A DNA stretch of 17,816 nt from JBEBXQ01 sp040391535 (GTDB taxonomy: Bacteria; Bacteroidota; Bacteroidia; Cytophagales; Spirosomataceae), in NCBI GenBank assembly GCA_040391535.1, contig JBEBXQ010000101.1, positions 1 to 17,816 of the forward strand, written 5' to 3'. A model generated the notes under the pieces. The model was not told the DNA's origin, did not search any database, and was given only the letters and a program-made list of their open reading frames with translations. Of the stretch, positions 7,139-15,077 are shown in pieces. Every line of letters starts with the position of its first letter. Position 1 is the stretch's first letter. The translations under genes and the position numbers were made by a program.

Positions 7139-7260
7139 ACCTTCTGAACCTGACCGGCTGGTGCTTTTTCTACAGAAGAATAGGCAGGGCAATTCTTACG
7201 TGCACATGAAACGGCGGTAAGCATACCAGCCAGAACAAGAAGTGTGAATAATTTCTTCAT
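7135..7260 (-). CDS. Small putative lipoprotein, 41 residues, CPAY motif
   Basis: This is a short minus-strand frame starting at the ATG complement of 7258-7260 with 41 codons and a TAA stop at 7137-7135. The product begins MKKLFTLLVLAGMLTAVSCA, a lysine pair plus a hydrophobic stretch and then Cys19, which looks like a lipoprotein signal peptide. The lipobox (A-V-S-C) is weak at -3. The mature part would be only about 23 residues, with RKNCPAYSS near its start and a KAPAGQVQKV tail. I recall tiny lipoproteins with C-P-A-Y or similar motifs in Bacteroidota but cannot name a function. Its stop overlaps the stop of the convergent HAD gene within TTAA (7135-7138). It lies downstream of speA on the same strand, behind a hairpin. 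Confidence 0.68.
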   Translation of the reverse strand: MKKLFTLLVLAGMLTAVSCARKNCPAYSSVEKAPAGQVQKV

Positions 7261-7274
7261 ATTTGAAATATTTA

Positions 7275-7310
7275 TTACTGCCGGGCAAAAGACACATTAC
7301 CCGGCAGTAA
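7275..7310 (-). terminator. Hairpin downstream of speA
   Basis: A perfect 11-bp GC-rich stem (7275-7285 with 7300-7310) has a 14-base loop and lies 12 bases past the speA stop. On the minus strand it is followed by an A/T-mixed run rather than a clean U-tract, so it may be a leaky terminator or a processing and stability hairpin between speA and the small lipoprotein gene. Confidence 0.55.
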
Positions 7311-7322
7311 ACTTATAAAATT

Positions 7323-8810
7323 CTATCCTTTATTAATAACGGAATCTTCAAAAATTTCTTCTGTTGCTACAGGAGATTCTTTTTCAGCCTCCTCATTTTC
7401 AGGAGACTGCACATAAGACTCATCCCTGAAACCCAGAATACGCAACATAGATTCACTGTCCTGCTCTTTGGCAAAAACTTTGGTCGTAATTTTTCCGTCC
7501 TTGTCCCTGTCAACCAGCACATGCTTGGGAGCCGGAATCAGGCAGTGCTGAATACCACCGTAACCGCCAAGTGATTCCTGATACGCACCCGTATGGAAAA
7601 ATCCAACATACTGCGTTTCGTCCTCCAGATATACCGGCAGGTAAAGATCCGAGCTATGCATCTCGGTATTGTAAAAATCCTGCGAATCACAGGTCAGTCC
7701 GCCCAGGTTTACCTTATGATAAGGATTATCCCAGTTATTGACCGGAAGCATGATGTATTTCTGGTTCATCCCCCATGAGTCAGGCAGATGCGTGATGAAA
7801 GAGCCATCAATCATATACCAGAGCTCCTTATCGTTCTGAAGCTTTTTATCAATGATCTTATAGATCACCGCTCCGCTCTCCCCGACAGTATAGCTCCCAA
7901 ATTCAGTAAAAATATGCGGCACGGCCACATTGTTTTTGTTACATATCCACTGGATATTCTCGACAATCTCATCGATCATCTGCTGATAGTCAAAACTCGA
8001 ATACAGGGAGGTCTGTATAGGCAACCCGCCACCGATATCAATGGAATCGAGCTCAGGACATATCTTCTTCATTTCACAGTACTTAAACATGAAGCGGGTC
8101 AGTTCACTCCAGTAATAGGCACTGTCTTTCATTCCGGTATTGATAAAGAAATGAAGCATTTTCAGCTCAAACTTCGGATTAGGCTCAATCTTCTCCTTGT
8201 AAAGCTGCTGCACATCGTTATAACGAATCCCTAACCGTGAGGTATAAAACGCAAAGTTGGGCTCTTCGTCGGTCGCGATTCTGATACCCAGCTTAATGGT
8301 ATCGGCGGTACAGTTTTCGTACGCTTCAATTTCCTTCAGGTTATCGAGAATCGGCACACAGTTAAATCCTTCATTAATAATTTCGCTCAGGTACTGCGTG
8401 TAAAGCGGTCTTTTAAAACCGTTCGCCAGAATGTACGTCGATTTATCAATTTTGCCTCTTCTGTACAATTCCCTGATGATAGGGATATCAAAAGAAGAAG
8501 ATGTTTCCAGATGGACGCCCTGCTTCAATGCCTCCTCTAAAACAAAACTGAAATGCGAAGACTTCGTACAGTAACAATAGGTGTATTTCCCGTTATAATT
8601 ATATCGCTTAAAGGCGTTTCTGAAAAACATCCTTGAGTTTTCGATATGCTCACCGATTTTCGGTAAATACGTAATTTTCAGCGGTGTTCCGTGTTCTCTG
8701 ATAATATCCATCAGAGGCACATTGTTGAACAGCAACTCATTGTTGTCAACGTTAAATTCCATAGTCGGGAATTCAAACGTTTGCTGAATCAGGTCAATGT
8801 ATGATTTCAT
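7323..8810 (-). CDS. speA: Biosynthetic arginine decarboxylase (short Bacteroidota form)
   Basis: This is a fold-type III (alanine-racemase-like barrel) PLP decarboxylase of 495 residues. The likely product of arginine decarboxylation is agmatine, a polyamine precursor. K83 in YCYCTKSSHF is the probable Schiff-base lysine, LETSSSFD and DIGGGLP (257-264) are PLP-barrel phosphate and ring contacts, EFGSYTVGESG follows at 303-313, and C374 in GLTCDSQD is the conserved catalytic cysteine of the C-terminal beta-domain. It is much shorter than the roughly 650-residue E. coli SpeA and lacks that enzyme's inserted regions, as is usual for the Bacteroidota form. An acidic tail (about 468-492) follows the fold. 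Specificity for arginine rather than another basic amino acid is inferred from the family. Confidence 0.88.
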   Translation of the reverse strand: MKSYIDLIQQTFEFPTMEFNVDNNELLFNNVPLMDIIREHGTPLKITYLPKIGEHIENSRMFFRNAFKRYNYNGKYTYCYCTKSSHFSFVLEEALKQGVHLETSSSFDIPIIRELYRRGKIDKSTYILANGFKRPLYTQYLSEIINEGFNCVPILDNLKEIEAYENCTADTIKLGIRIATDEEPNFAFYTSRLGIRYNDVQQLYKEKIEPNPKFELKMLHFFINTGMKDSAYYWSELTRFMFKYCEMKKICPELDSIDIGGGLPIQTSLYSSFDYQQMIDEIVENIQWICNKNNVAVPHIFTEFGSYTVGESGAVIYKIIDKKLQNDKELWYMIDGSFITHLPDSWGMNQKYIMLPVNNWDNPYHKVNLGGLTCDSQDFYNTEMHSSDLYLPVYLEDETQYVGFFHTGAYQESLGGYGGIQHCLIPAPKHVLVDRDKDGKITTKVFAKEQDSESMLRILGFRDESYVQSPENEEAEKESPVATEEIFEDSVINKG

Positions 8811-8871
8811 TCTTCAGTTTGAGACATAAAATGGCTTTAAGAACCGGTTTATAATGCTTTGTAAAAAGATG

Positions 8872-8904
8872 CGAATGTAGGATAAAATTACATTCAATTC
8901 AAAA
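8872..8904 (-). promoter_or_regulatory. Candidate speA promoter
   Basis: On the minus strand TTTTG (8904-8900) is followed by a 20-base spacer and TACATTCG (8879-8872), one base off the TAnnTTTG box. The predicted transcript would have a leader of about 55-60 bases. Confidence 0.35.
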
Positions 8905-8942
8905 CATTAATTTTCAAAGAATCATTCCTTTAAAGAAAAGTA

Positions 8943-10106
8943 TTAATCCAGCAATGCTGATACGGCTTCGTCTCCTTTCAGATAATTAGCAGGATGCGGG
9001 TGTTTTGCATCAAATACAGCTAATTGTGCAGGTGTAAGTAACCTGACCACTTTTTCATTATAATCACCTGCTTTATTGGTCACCATTTTCAGGTCAAGCC
9101 CTAAATGCTTTGCCATGAACGGATACACAGCCGCTCTTTTTGACGGGCCGTAATCATGTCCTTCATCTGGCAGATGTACATTGCTGACGAGATCATTTTT
9201 CCCATACAACCCGTAGATTTTCTGAAGGAAAGGAAACTCTACTTCCGGAGTATTCTTTGTCCAGTCTTTTCCATCTGATATAATAAGCAAAGGTTTCGGA
9301 GCAGTAACAGCCGTAATTTCAACATTATTGGTTGCATAGTCACCCTGCTTATGGACAGGCATGCCGCTTTCACAGGCACATCCGCCGAAAAAATGTGCGG
9401 ATACCATCACACAGGGTGCAGCCACTGCAATCCGCGGGTCCATCGCCATCAGCATAAAAGTCTGTGTTCCTCCGCCTGATTCTCCAGTCATCCCTATTCT
9501 TTCCGGATCAATATCCGGAAGCGATAAAAGGAAATCCAGTGTTCTTATATTATTAAGCGTTTGCAGTTTCAGTGCCTTCGTAATTTTGTGGTTACACTGT
9601 TGAGAATCCCCGTGTCCGATCATATCCCAGGTAAAAACAACGGCTCCCATTCTTGCCAGCATAGCACTTCTGATCTGCGTTTGTTCCATAAACCTGCCGT
9701 CCGGATTATTCCCATGCCCGTGGGAACACAAAATACCCGCATAAGACGGAAGTTTTTTCAGCGGCCTGTAAAGATTACCGGTTACGTAAATTCCGGGGAG
9801 TGTCTCAAAATAAACGTTTTCAATCGTATAGCCATCCATCGTCCATTTTTTATAGATAACCGGTTCTAAAGGCACAAATTCCGGCATCTGATCCAGTTCC
9901 ATTCCGGCACGAAGCCGTTTTTGCACTTCTGCTCTCCGGCTCTCCCAGGCCTGCAGACTGGCAGGTTCCAGTTTTTTCAGTTCTTCCCTGCCCTGCTCTT
10001 CTGTAAAAAAATCACGTTGGCGAAGTTCGGTCTGTGCCTGTACATGCTGCCCGGCACTGGTCAGTAATACGGAAATTAATAATACACAACTACTCAGGTA
10101 TTTCAT
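8943..10106 (-). CDS. Secreted alpha/beta-hydrolase, acetyl-xylan-esterase-like
   Basis: This is a 387-residue exported alpha/beta-hydrolase related to the AXE1/dienelactone-hydrolase group. Residues 1-24 form a signal peptide (MKYLSS, a hydrophobic core, then HVQA before the likely cleavage at QTE). Then come a strand-rich segment YFETLPGIYVTGNLYRP, the oxyanion region SHGHGNNP, WDMIGHGDS, the nucleophile elbow GMTGESGGG with S210, an acid near D278 or D281 in ISDGKDW, and H317 in LPDEGHDYGPSKR. I chose the ATG at 10106 because it places the signal peptide at the N-terminus. A frame from 10154 would add 16 polar residues in front of it. Substrate is unknown; carbohydrate-acetyl or related esters are plausible. 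No sugar-utilisation genes adjoin it, so it may stand alone. Confidence 0.85.
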   Translation of the reverse strand: MKYLSSCVLLISVLLTSAGQHVQAQTELRQRDFFTEEQGREELKKLEPASLQAWESRRAEVQKRLRAGMELDQMPEFVPLEPVIYKKWTMDGYTIENVYFETLPGIYVTGNLYRPLKKLPSYAGILCSHGHGNNPDGRFMEQTQIRSAMLARMGAVVFTWDMIGHGDSQQCNHKITKALKLQTLNNIRTLDFLLSLPDIDPERIGMTGESGGGTQTFMLMAMDPRIAVAAPCVMVSAHFFGGCACESGMPVHKQGDYATNNVEITAVTAPKPLLIISDGKDWTKNTPEVEFPFLQKIYGLYGKNDLVSNVHLPDEGHDYGPSKRAAVYPFMAKHLGLDLKMVTNKAGDYNEKVVRLLTPAQLAVFDAKHPHPANYLKGDEAVSALLD

Positions 10107-10164
10107 CTCTTTGGTTTCGTTTAGGTCTGAATAAAAAATGCGGTCAAAGGGCATATTGCCGGAA

Positions 10165-10180
10165 ATGAGGATATCCTCAT
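10165..10180. promoter_or_regulatory. 16-bp perfect palindrome, possible operator
   Basis: ATGAGGATATCCTCAT is a perfect 16-bp palindrome located 58 bases before the esterase start codon. With no spacer it fits a dimeric-regulator site better than an RNA hairpin. The function is inferred from symmetry and position only. Confidence 0.35.
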
Positions 10181-10506
10181 GGAAAAAGCGCTAAATAACG
10201 GGGATAATTTTTGAGCATCAGCTCAGGTAGAAATTTTGTCAGGAACATATCGGATGGTCAGGAATAAGCGGAATATAAATCAAACAAATCTACAATCTAA
10301 AGTTTATAAACTCAAAGGAAAAGTATGAATTTAACATTGCAGTAAATCATGATCTTTTCCTGCCTTCAGGTTATTTTAACGTCAGTTCGTGATAAGCCTA
10401 CGATCTGAAAATATCACCCGTTCCGGATTCTGTAAGTGTTATCTTCTTCATGTTTCTATAATCATTCCACTTTCTATACTCATGCCACCACTTCGTGGTT
10501 ATTTTA

Positions 10507-10602
10507 AGTCCGGGAGACTGACGGGATGATCGAAAATGAAGAAATGCCCGTTCATTTAACAGCGAAGCGGTAATGTCATCCTAAACCCGGACTGACGGGT
10601 CC
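10507..10602. repeat. Degenerate inverted/direct repeat module (REP-like)
   Basis: AGTCCGGG (10507-10514) is the reverse complement of CCCGGACT (10586-10593). Inside the pair, GGGATGAT (10523-10530) opposes ATGTCATCC (10573-10581) imperfectly. A 10-base direct repeat, GACTGACGGG, occurs at 10516-10525 and 10590-10599, 74 bases apart. TGTCATCCT followed by GGGTCCTTATTTT resembles short intergenic palindromic repeats I recall from several Bacteroidota genomes, here decayed. Confidence 0.4.
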
Positions 10603-10749
10603 TTATTTTCCTTCAACAGCTTTTGCTACCGGGTGCTTCTCCTGACCTCAGCACTTATCTTCACTTTCCGTTTAAGGACATCATCAATCCTGTGACTTCT
10701 CCGTTTTATTTCGTTTTTTTGCTTAAGTTTTGAAACGATCCTTACAACT

Positions 10750-12462
10750 ATGACAAACAGCGATATTGTAGAAATACTTGAAACAACCTCTAAATTACTG
10801 GAATTGCATGGGGCAGATAGTTTCAAAATCAGATCTTACGGCTCCGCTGTATATAATCTGGATAAATTCAATGAAAGGCCGCTACGGGAGATGTCGGCAG
10901 CTGAACTCACTACCTTACAGGGCGTTGGAAAAGGCATAGCAGCAAAAATCATTGAGATCTCACAAAAAGGGACCACTGACGAACTGGACGAATTGCTTGC
11001 TCAGACACCTCCCGGGTTGCTGGAGATGTTTAAAATCAACGGGATCGGCCCTAAGAAAATAGGCATGATCTGGAGGGAAACAGGGATTGACACGGTTTAT
11101 GACCTGGAAATAGCCTGCCAGAACGGAGTCATTGCGCAGCTGAAAGGTTTTGGTGCGAATACCCAAAGCAAAATCCTGGAATCCATACAGTTTATGAAGT
11201 CGCAATCCGGGATGCTCCGGATGGATCAGGCGCTGAACCTGGCGACGCAACTTCTGAATGAGCTTCGTGCACAGTTTGAGAAAGCAGAGATCACAGGGGA
11301 AATCCGCCGGAATATGGAGGTGGTCAGTACCTTAAGTTTTCTGATAGGCACCTCTGACATTCCGGCTCTGAATGAAAAACTCAATGAAATTCATCTTCTG
11401 GAACAAAACGAAGCAGATTCTTCACCCTTTATATGGCGGGGTAAAATTCCGGGCTTTGAAATCGGGGTGGAAATTTTTGGTGTAGCTCCGGAACGTTTTG
11501 AAAATGAGCTTTTCCTGGCCAGTTCCGGTGAAAACCACTGGTTATATACGGGAACATCCGGCGAAAGCCTTTATAAAATTGCCAAAGGAGAAGCGGTAGC
11601 TTCTGAAACGGCTATTTATGAAAAAGCCGGATTACCTTTTATTGTTCCCGAAATGCGGGAAGGGTTGGATGAACTGGAATGGGCCGCCGGCAATCAGCCT
11701 GACGATCTGATCACCTGGAACAAGTTAAGAGGTATTCTGCACAACCACAGTACCTGGTCTGACGGAAAGAATAGCGTCAGAGAAATGGCAGAGTTCTGCC
11801 GTTCGCTGGGTTTTGATTACCTGGGAATGGCCGACCATTCTCAAACTGCCGTCTACGCCAACGGCCTTAATGAGGAAAGGGTTTTAGCGCAGCAAAAAGA
11901 AATTGATGCACTCAATAAAGAATACGCAGATCAGGGGATCGGGTTCAGGATTTTCAAGGGAATTGAGTCCGATATCCTGAGTGATGGTTCATTAGACTAT
12001 CCGGCCGAAGTGCTGGCAGGGTTTGATTACATCGTGGCTTCGGTACATGCGAATCTGAACATGACGGAAGAAAAAGCAACGGAAAGGTTATTAAACGCAA
12101 TTGCCAACCCTTACACTACCATTCTGGGGCATCCTACCGGCAGGCTTTTGCTTTCCAGAAAAGGGTATCCTATCGACCACAAAGCCGTTATCGACGCCTG
12201 TGCCGAACATCATGTGGTACTGGAAATCAATGCCAGCCCCTGGCGTCTTGACCTCGACTGGCGTTGGATTTCGTATGCAATGGAAAAGGGAGTCATGTTG
12301 AGTATTAACCCTGATGCCCACGAACTACATGGATATTATGATATGAAATTCGGTACAATGGTAGCCCGGAAAGGCGGATTAACCCAAAAGATGACTTTCA
12401 ATGCAAAATCGCTGGATGAAATATCAGCTTATCTGACAGCCCGGAAAGAGGCCATCCGGTAA
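10750..12462 (+). CDS. PolX-family protein with intact PHP domain and degenerate polymerase site
   Basis: The 570 residues have the architecture of bacterial PolX (family X DNA polymerase plus PHP 3'-5' exonuclease). Helix-hairpin-helix segments are at about 53-70, 94-108 and 131-146, the palm region at about 180-270, and the PHP domain at about 325-565. The palm keeps GEIRR (183-187), but the usual aspartate pair (G-D-I-D) is replaced by STLS with T194 and S196, the third aspartate by E241, and the TGS nucleotide motif by SSG. The PHP metal ligands are all visible: H331, H333, D338, H363, E406, H433, H461, D522 and H524. I therefore infer a nuclease or phosphoesterase acting on DNA ends, probably without polymerase activity. 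Annotation pipelines may simply call it PolX. Confidence 0.88.
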   Translation: MTNSDIVEILETTSKLLELHGADSFKIRSYGSAVYNLDKFNERPLREMSAAELTTLQGVGKGIAAKIIEISQKGTTDELDELLAQTPPGLLEMFKINGIGPKKIGMIWRETGIDTVYDLEIACQNGVIAQLKGFGANTQSKILESIQFMKSQSGMLRMDQALNLATQLLNELRAQFEKAEITGEIRRNMEVVSTLSFLIGTSDIPALNEKLNEIHLLEQNEADSSPFIWRGKIPGFEIGVEIFGVAPERFENELFLASSGENHWLYTGTSGESLYKIAKGEAVASETAIYEKAGLPFIVPEMREGLDELEWAAGNQPDDLITWNKLRGILHNHSTWSDGKNSVREMAEFCRSLGFDYLGMADHSQTAVYANGLNEERVLAQQKEIDALNKEYADQGIGFRIFKGIESDILSDGSLDYPAEVLAGFDYIVASVHANLNMTEEKATERLLNAIANPYTTILGHPTGRLLLSRKGYPIDHKAVIDACAEHHVVLEINASPWRLDLDWRWISYAMEKGVMLSINPDAHELHGYYDMKFGTMVARKGGLTQKMTFNAKSLDEISAYLTARKEAIR

Positions 12463-12473
12463 TCAGCCGGTAT

Positions 12474-12516
12474 AAAAGCAAAAGAGGGATGCTGACCGCA
12501 TCCCTCTTTTGCTTTT
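12474..12516. terminator. Bidirectional terminator between the PolX-like gene and topA
   Basis: A perfect 19-bp stem (12474-12492 with 12498-12516) has a TGACC loop. The stem begins with AAAA and ends with TTTT, so it reads as a terminator on both strands. It serves the convergent PolX-like gene and topA. The 3' arm includes the first two bases (12515-12516) of the topA stop triplet. Confidence 0.92.
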
Positions 12517-15025
12517 ACTTCTTCTTACGCGTACTTGTCTTTTTCGCTTTCGGTTTCTCTTCTGTACCTTCTGCCAGTTTGACGATTTCTTCATACGTCA
12601 GTTCCGCAGGATCTTCTATCTCTTTCGGGATTTTGATATTTCTCTTTCCGAACGATATGTAAGGGCCGTAACGTCCGTTAAGCACCTTCACCTTATCATT
12701 TTCAGCAAACTCTTTAATCACCTTATTCGCTTCTGCCTCTTCCTTCTGTCTGATCACAACAATTGCTTCCTCCAGTGTAATACTGGCAAGGTCAATACCT
12801 CTTCCCAGCGAGTAGTACTTATTGTCGTGCTTTACAAATGGCCCGAAACGCCCCTTTCCTTTCGTAACAGGCTCTCCGTTATAATCACCCAGTGAGTCAG
12901 AAGAATCCGCTTTTCTTTTGTCTTCAATAATTTCAACTGCCCGTGCCTCATCAATCGTATAAGGATCATCAACAGGTAACAGATTAAAAAATTTCTCGTC
13001 AAAACGGATATAAGGACCGTATTTTCCGATACTTACCACCATTGGTTTATCTTCATAAAAGCCTACTTCCCGAGGCAGCCTGAACAGTTCAAGTGCATCC
13101 TCCAGGGTAACCGTTTCCATCAGCTGGCCTTTCAGCAGCTTGGCAAAACGAGGCTTATCTTCTTCATCAGCTTCGCCAATCTGCACATACGGACCATACT
13201 TCCCGATTCTGACAGATACTTTTTTACCGGTAGCAGGATCGTCCCCCAGCTCACGGTTTGTCAGGCTTCTGTCAATTTTCTCTTCTTCAACCTCTGTTAC
13301 TCTTGAATGGAAACTCTTATAGAAATTTCCGATCATATCCTGCCAGGCCAGTTTCCCGTCAGCGATATTATCAAAGCCTTTCTCCACATTGGCCGTAAAG
13401 GAATAATCAATAATATCGTCAAAGTAGTTGACCAGAAAGTCATTCACTATGATACCGGCATTGGTCGGAAAAAGCTTGGCCTTCTCAGTCCCGTACATTT
13501 CCTTTTTCAGCTTCTCAGCAACCTTTCCTTCTTTGAGTACAAACTCTTTAAAACTTCTCTCCTGCCCTGGACGGTCTTCTTTAATGACGTATTCTCTCTT
13601 TATAATAGTGGAAATCGTCGGCGCATACGTTGAGGGCCGCCCGATACCCATTTCTTCAAGCTTCTTCACCAGACTGGCTTCAGTATATCGGGGTGCATGA
13701 CGGGTAAAACGTTCAGAAGCTTTCATGATGTCAAGCAACAATACCTGCCCAACCGACAGCGGCGGAAGCATTCCTTTCTGTTCATCATCCTGCTCTTCAT
13801 CATCATACGATTCCAGATAAACTTTAAGGAATCCTTCAAATTTGATCACCTCACCCTGCGCCACCAGTTCCTCGGAAGTCGTCGAAATATGAATCGTTGC
13901 AATGGTACGTTCCAGAACAGCATCCGACATCTGAGAGGCAATAGCCCTCTTCCAGATCAGGTCATACAAGCGCTGCTCATTCCGGTCCTTACTGCCCTGC
14001 AAAACAGAAAACTCTGTTGGCCTGATCGCTTCGTGCGCTTCCTGTGCCGATTCCGATTTGGTCTTATAAACCCTTACGTGATGAAATTCTTTACCATATT
14101 CACTCACAATCTGATTTTCAGCCTTTGAAAGGGCGTCAGTAGACAGATTTGTAGAATCGGTACGCATATAGGATATTTTTCCGGCTTCATACAACCGCTG
14201 GGCAACCATCATGGTCTGGGCTACAGAAAACCCAAGTTTACGGGATGCCTCCTGTTGCAAGGTAGAAGTGGTAAACGGAGGTGCAGGTGATTTTTTACCT
14301 GGCTTGGTTTCCATATTTTGAATGGTAAACTTCGCCTCTTTGCATTTATCCAGAAAAGCAGCCGCTTCATCTGCCGTATTGAAATTTTTAGGTAATTCGG
14401 CACTGAGCACTTTTCCGTTGCCCAGGTCAAAGTCAGCCACAACCTTATAGCTGCTTTTGCTCTGAAAACTTTCCACTTCCCTTTCACGCTCCACGATCAG
14501 ACGGACAGCCACCGACTGCACCCTTCCTGCGGAAAGCGAAGATTTGCCAATACGGATCTTTTTCCATAGAATCGGAGAAAGCTCATATCCGACCAGTCTG
14601 TCCAGAATCCTGCGTGCCTGCTGAGCATTGACAAGGTCAAGATCTATCTGACGGGGTTTGTCAATTGCATTCAATAATGCAGATTTGGTAATCTCTCTGA
14701 AAACAATGCGTTTTGTTGAATCCGGCAGGCCAAGTGCTTCTTTCAGGTGCCACGAAATGGCCTCTCCTTCACGGTCGTCGTCAGTCGCGAGCCATACTTC
14801 ATCAGAAGATTTGGCCAGCGACCTCAGTTCATTGATGATCTTCACTTTATCATCCGATATTTCGTAGGCCGGATTAAATCCGTTCTCAATATCTATACCC
14901 ATATCATGAGCAGGCAGATCACGAACGTGTCCAAAGCTCGATTTAACCGTAAAGTTGTTCCCGAGATAATTCTCGATAGTCTTGGCTTTTGCCGGTGACT
15001 CTACGATCACCAGGTTCTTTGACAT
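12515..15025 (-). CDS. topA: DNA topoisomerase I (type IA)
   Basis: TopA relaxes negative supercoils by single-strand passage and is normally essential for chromosome homeostasis. The Toprim domain opens with LVIVESPAKAKTI (E9) and carries TDDDREGEA (D82, D83, D84). The nucleophile is Y286 in ISYMRTDST, with R288 beside it, and the HEAIRPT and GIGRPSTYA motifs of the type IA core follow. The C-terminus has no Cys4 zinc fingers (the only cysteine in the protein is C228). Instead there are four repeats with a G-R/K-Y/F-G-P-Y/F core starting near residues 606, 665, 725 and 784, which fit the Topo_C repeat family, and a lysine-rich tail (KAKKTSTRKKK) probably for DNA contact. At 836 residues it is a normal length for this zinc-free type. 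Confidence 0.97.
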   Translation of the reverse strand: MSKNLVIVESPAKAKTIENYLGNNFTVKSSFGHVRDLPAHDMGIDIENGFNPAYEISDDKVKIINELRSLAKSSDEVWLATDDDREGEAISWHLKEALGLPDSTKRIVFREITKSALLNAIDKPRQIDLDLVNAQQARRILDRLVGYELSPILWKKIRIGKSSLSAGRVQSVAVRLIVEREREVESFQSKSSYKVVADFDLGNGKVLSAELPKNFNTADEAAAFLDKCKEAKFTIQNMETKPGKKSPAPPFTTSTLQQEASRKLGFSVAQTMMVAQRLYEAGKISYMRTDSTNLSTDALSKAENQIVSEYGKEFHHVRVYKTKSESAQEAHEAIRPTEFSVLQGSKDRNEQRLYDLIWKRAIASQMSDAVLERTIATIHISTTSEELVAQGEVIKFEGFLKVYLESYDDEEQDDEQKGMLPPLSVGQVLLLDIMKASERFTRHAPRYTEASLVKKLEEMGIGRPSTYAPTISTIIKREYVIKEDRPGQERSFKEFVLKEGKVAEKLKKEMYGTEKAKLFPTNAGIIVNDFLVNYFDDIIDYSFTANVEKGFDNIADGKLAWQDMIGNFYKSFHSRVTEVEEEKIDRSLTNRELGDDPATGKKVSVRIGKYGPYVQIGEADEEDKPRFAKLLKGQLMETVTLEDALELFRLPREVGFYEDKPMVVSIGKYGPYIRFDEKFFNLLPVDDPYTIDEARAVEIIEDKRKADSSDSLGDYNGEPVTKGKGRFGPFVKHDNKYYSLGRGIDLASITLEEAIVVIRQKEEAEANKVIKEFAENDKVKVLNGRYGPYISFGKRNIKIPKEIEDPAELTYEEIVKLAEGTEEKPKAKKTSTRKKK

Positions 15026-15069
15026 ATATCGCTTGGAGTTAAAATCCTAAATTCAATGATTTCCGGGTT

Positions 15070-15077
15070 CAAATATA
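15070..15077 (-). promoter_or_regulatory. -7 box of topA
   Basis: TATATTTG on the minus strand matches TAnnTTTG exactly and would give a leader of about 40 bases before the topA ATG. A TTTG lies 13 bases upstream, closer than the usual -33 spacing, so the upstream element is uncertain. Confidence 0.5.

Larger units (their letters stand above)
10107..10749. other. Intergenic region between divergent esterase and PolX-like genes
   Basis: This 643-base stretch has no convincing gene. It must hold both divergent promoters, but I could not pick out a clean TTG/TAnnTTTG pair for either; a TAAGTTTTG near 10724 has a spacer one base too long. It contains a 16-bp palindrome at 10165-10180, a small hairpin at 10487-10499, and a repeat module at about 10507-10602. 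A minus-strand frame at 10626-10826 overlaps the PolX start and looks non-coding. Confidence 0.6.

Noticed and set aside
10107..10154. N-terminal extension of the esterase from an ATG at 10154
   Set aside because: It would place 16 polar residues ahead of a clear signal peptide, which argues for ATG 10106.
8943..10749. Esterase plus PolX-like gene as a defence or nuclease-effector island
   Set aside because: The genes are divergent and 643 bases apart. The esterase is exported and both look like chromosomal core or accessory enzymes. No partner typical of a defence system is present.
10626..10826. Minus-strand 66-residue frame overlapping the PolX-like start
   Set aside because: Overlaps the start of a well-supported gene, has low-complexity basic composition and no recognisable domain or promoter.
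13697..14128. Plus-strand 143-residue frame inside topA
   Set aside because: It lies wholly antisense to topA core motifs and is rich in F, H and R without domain features.
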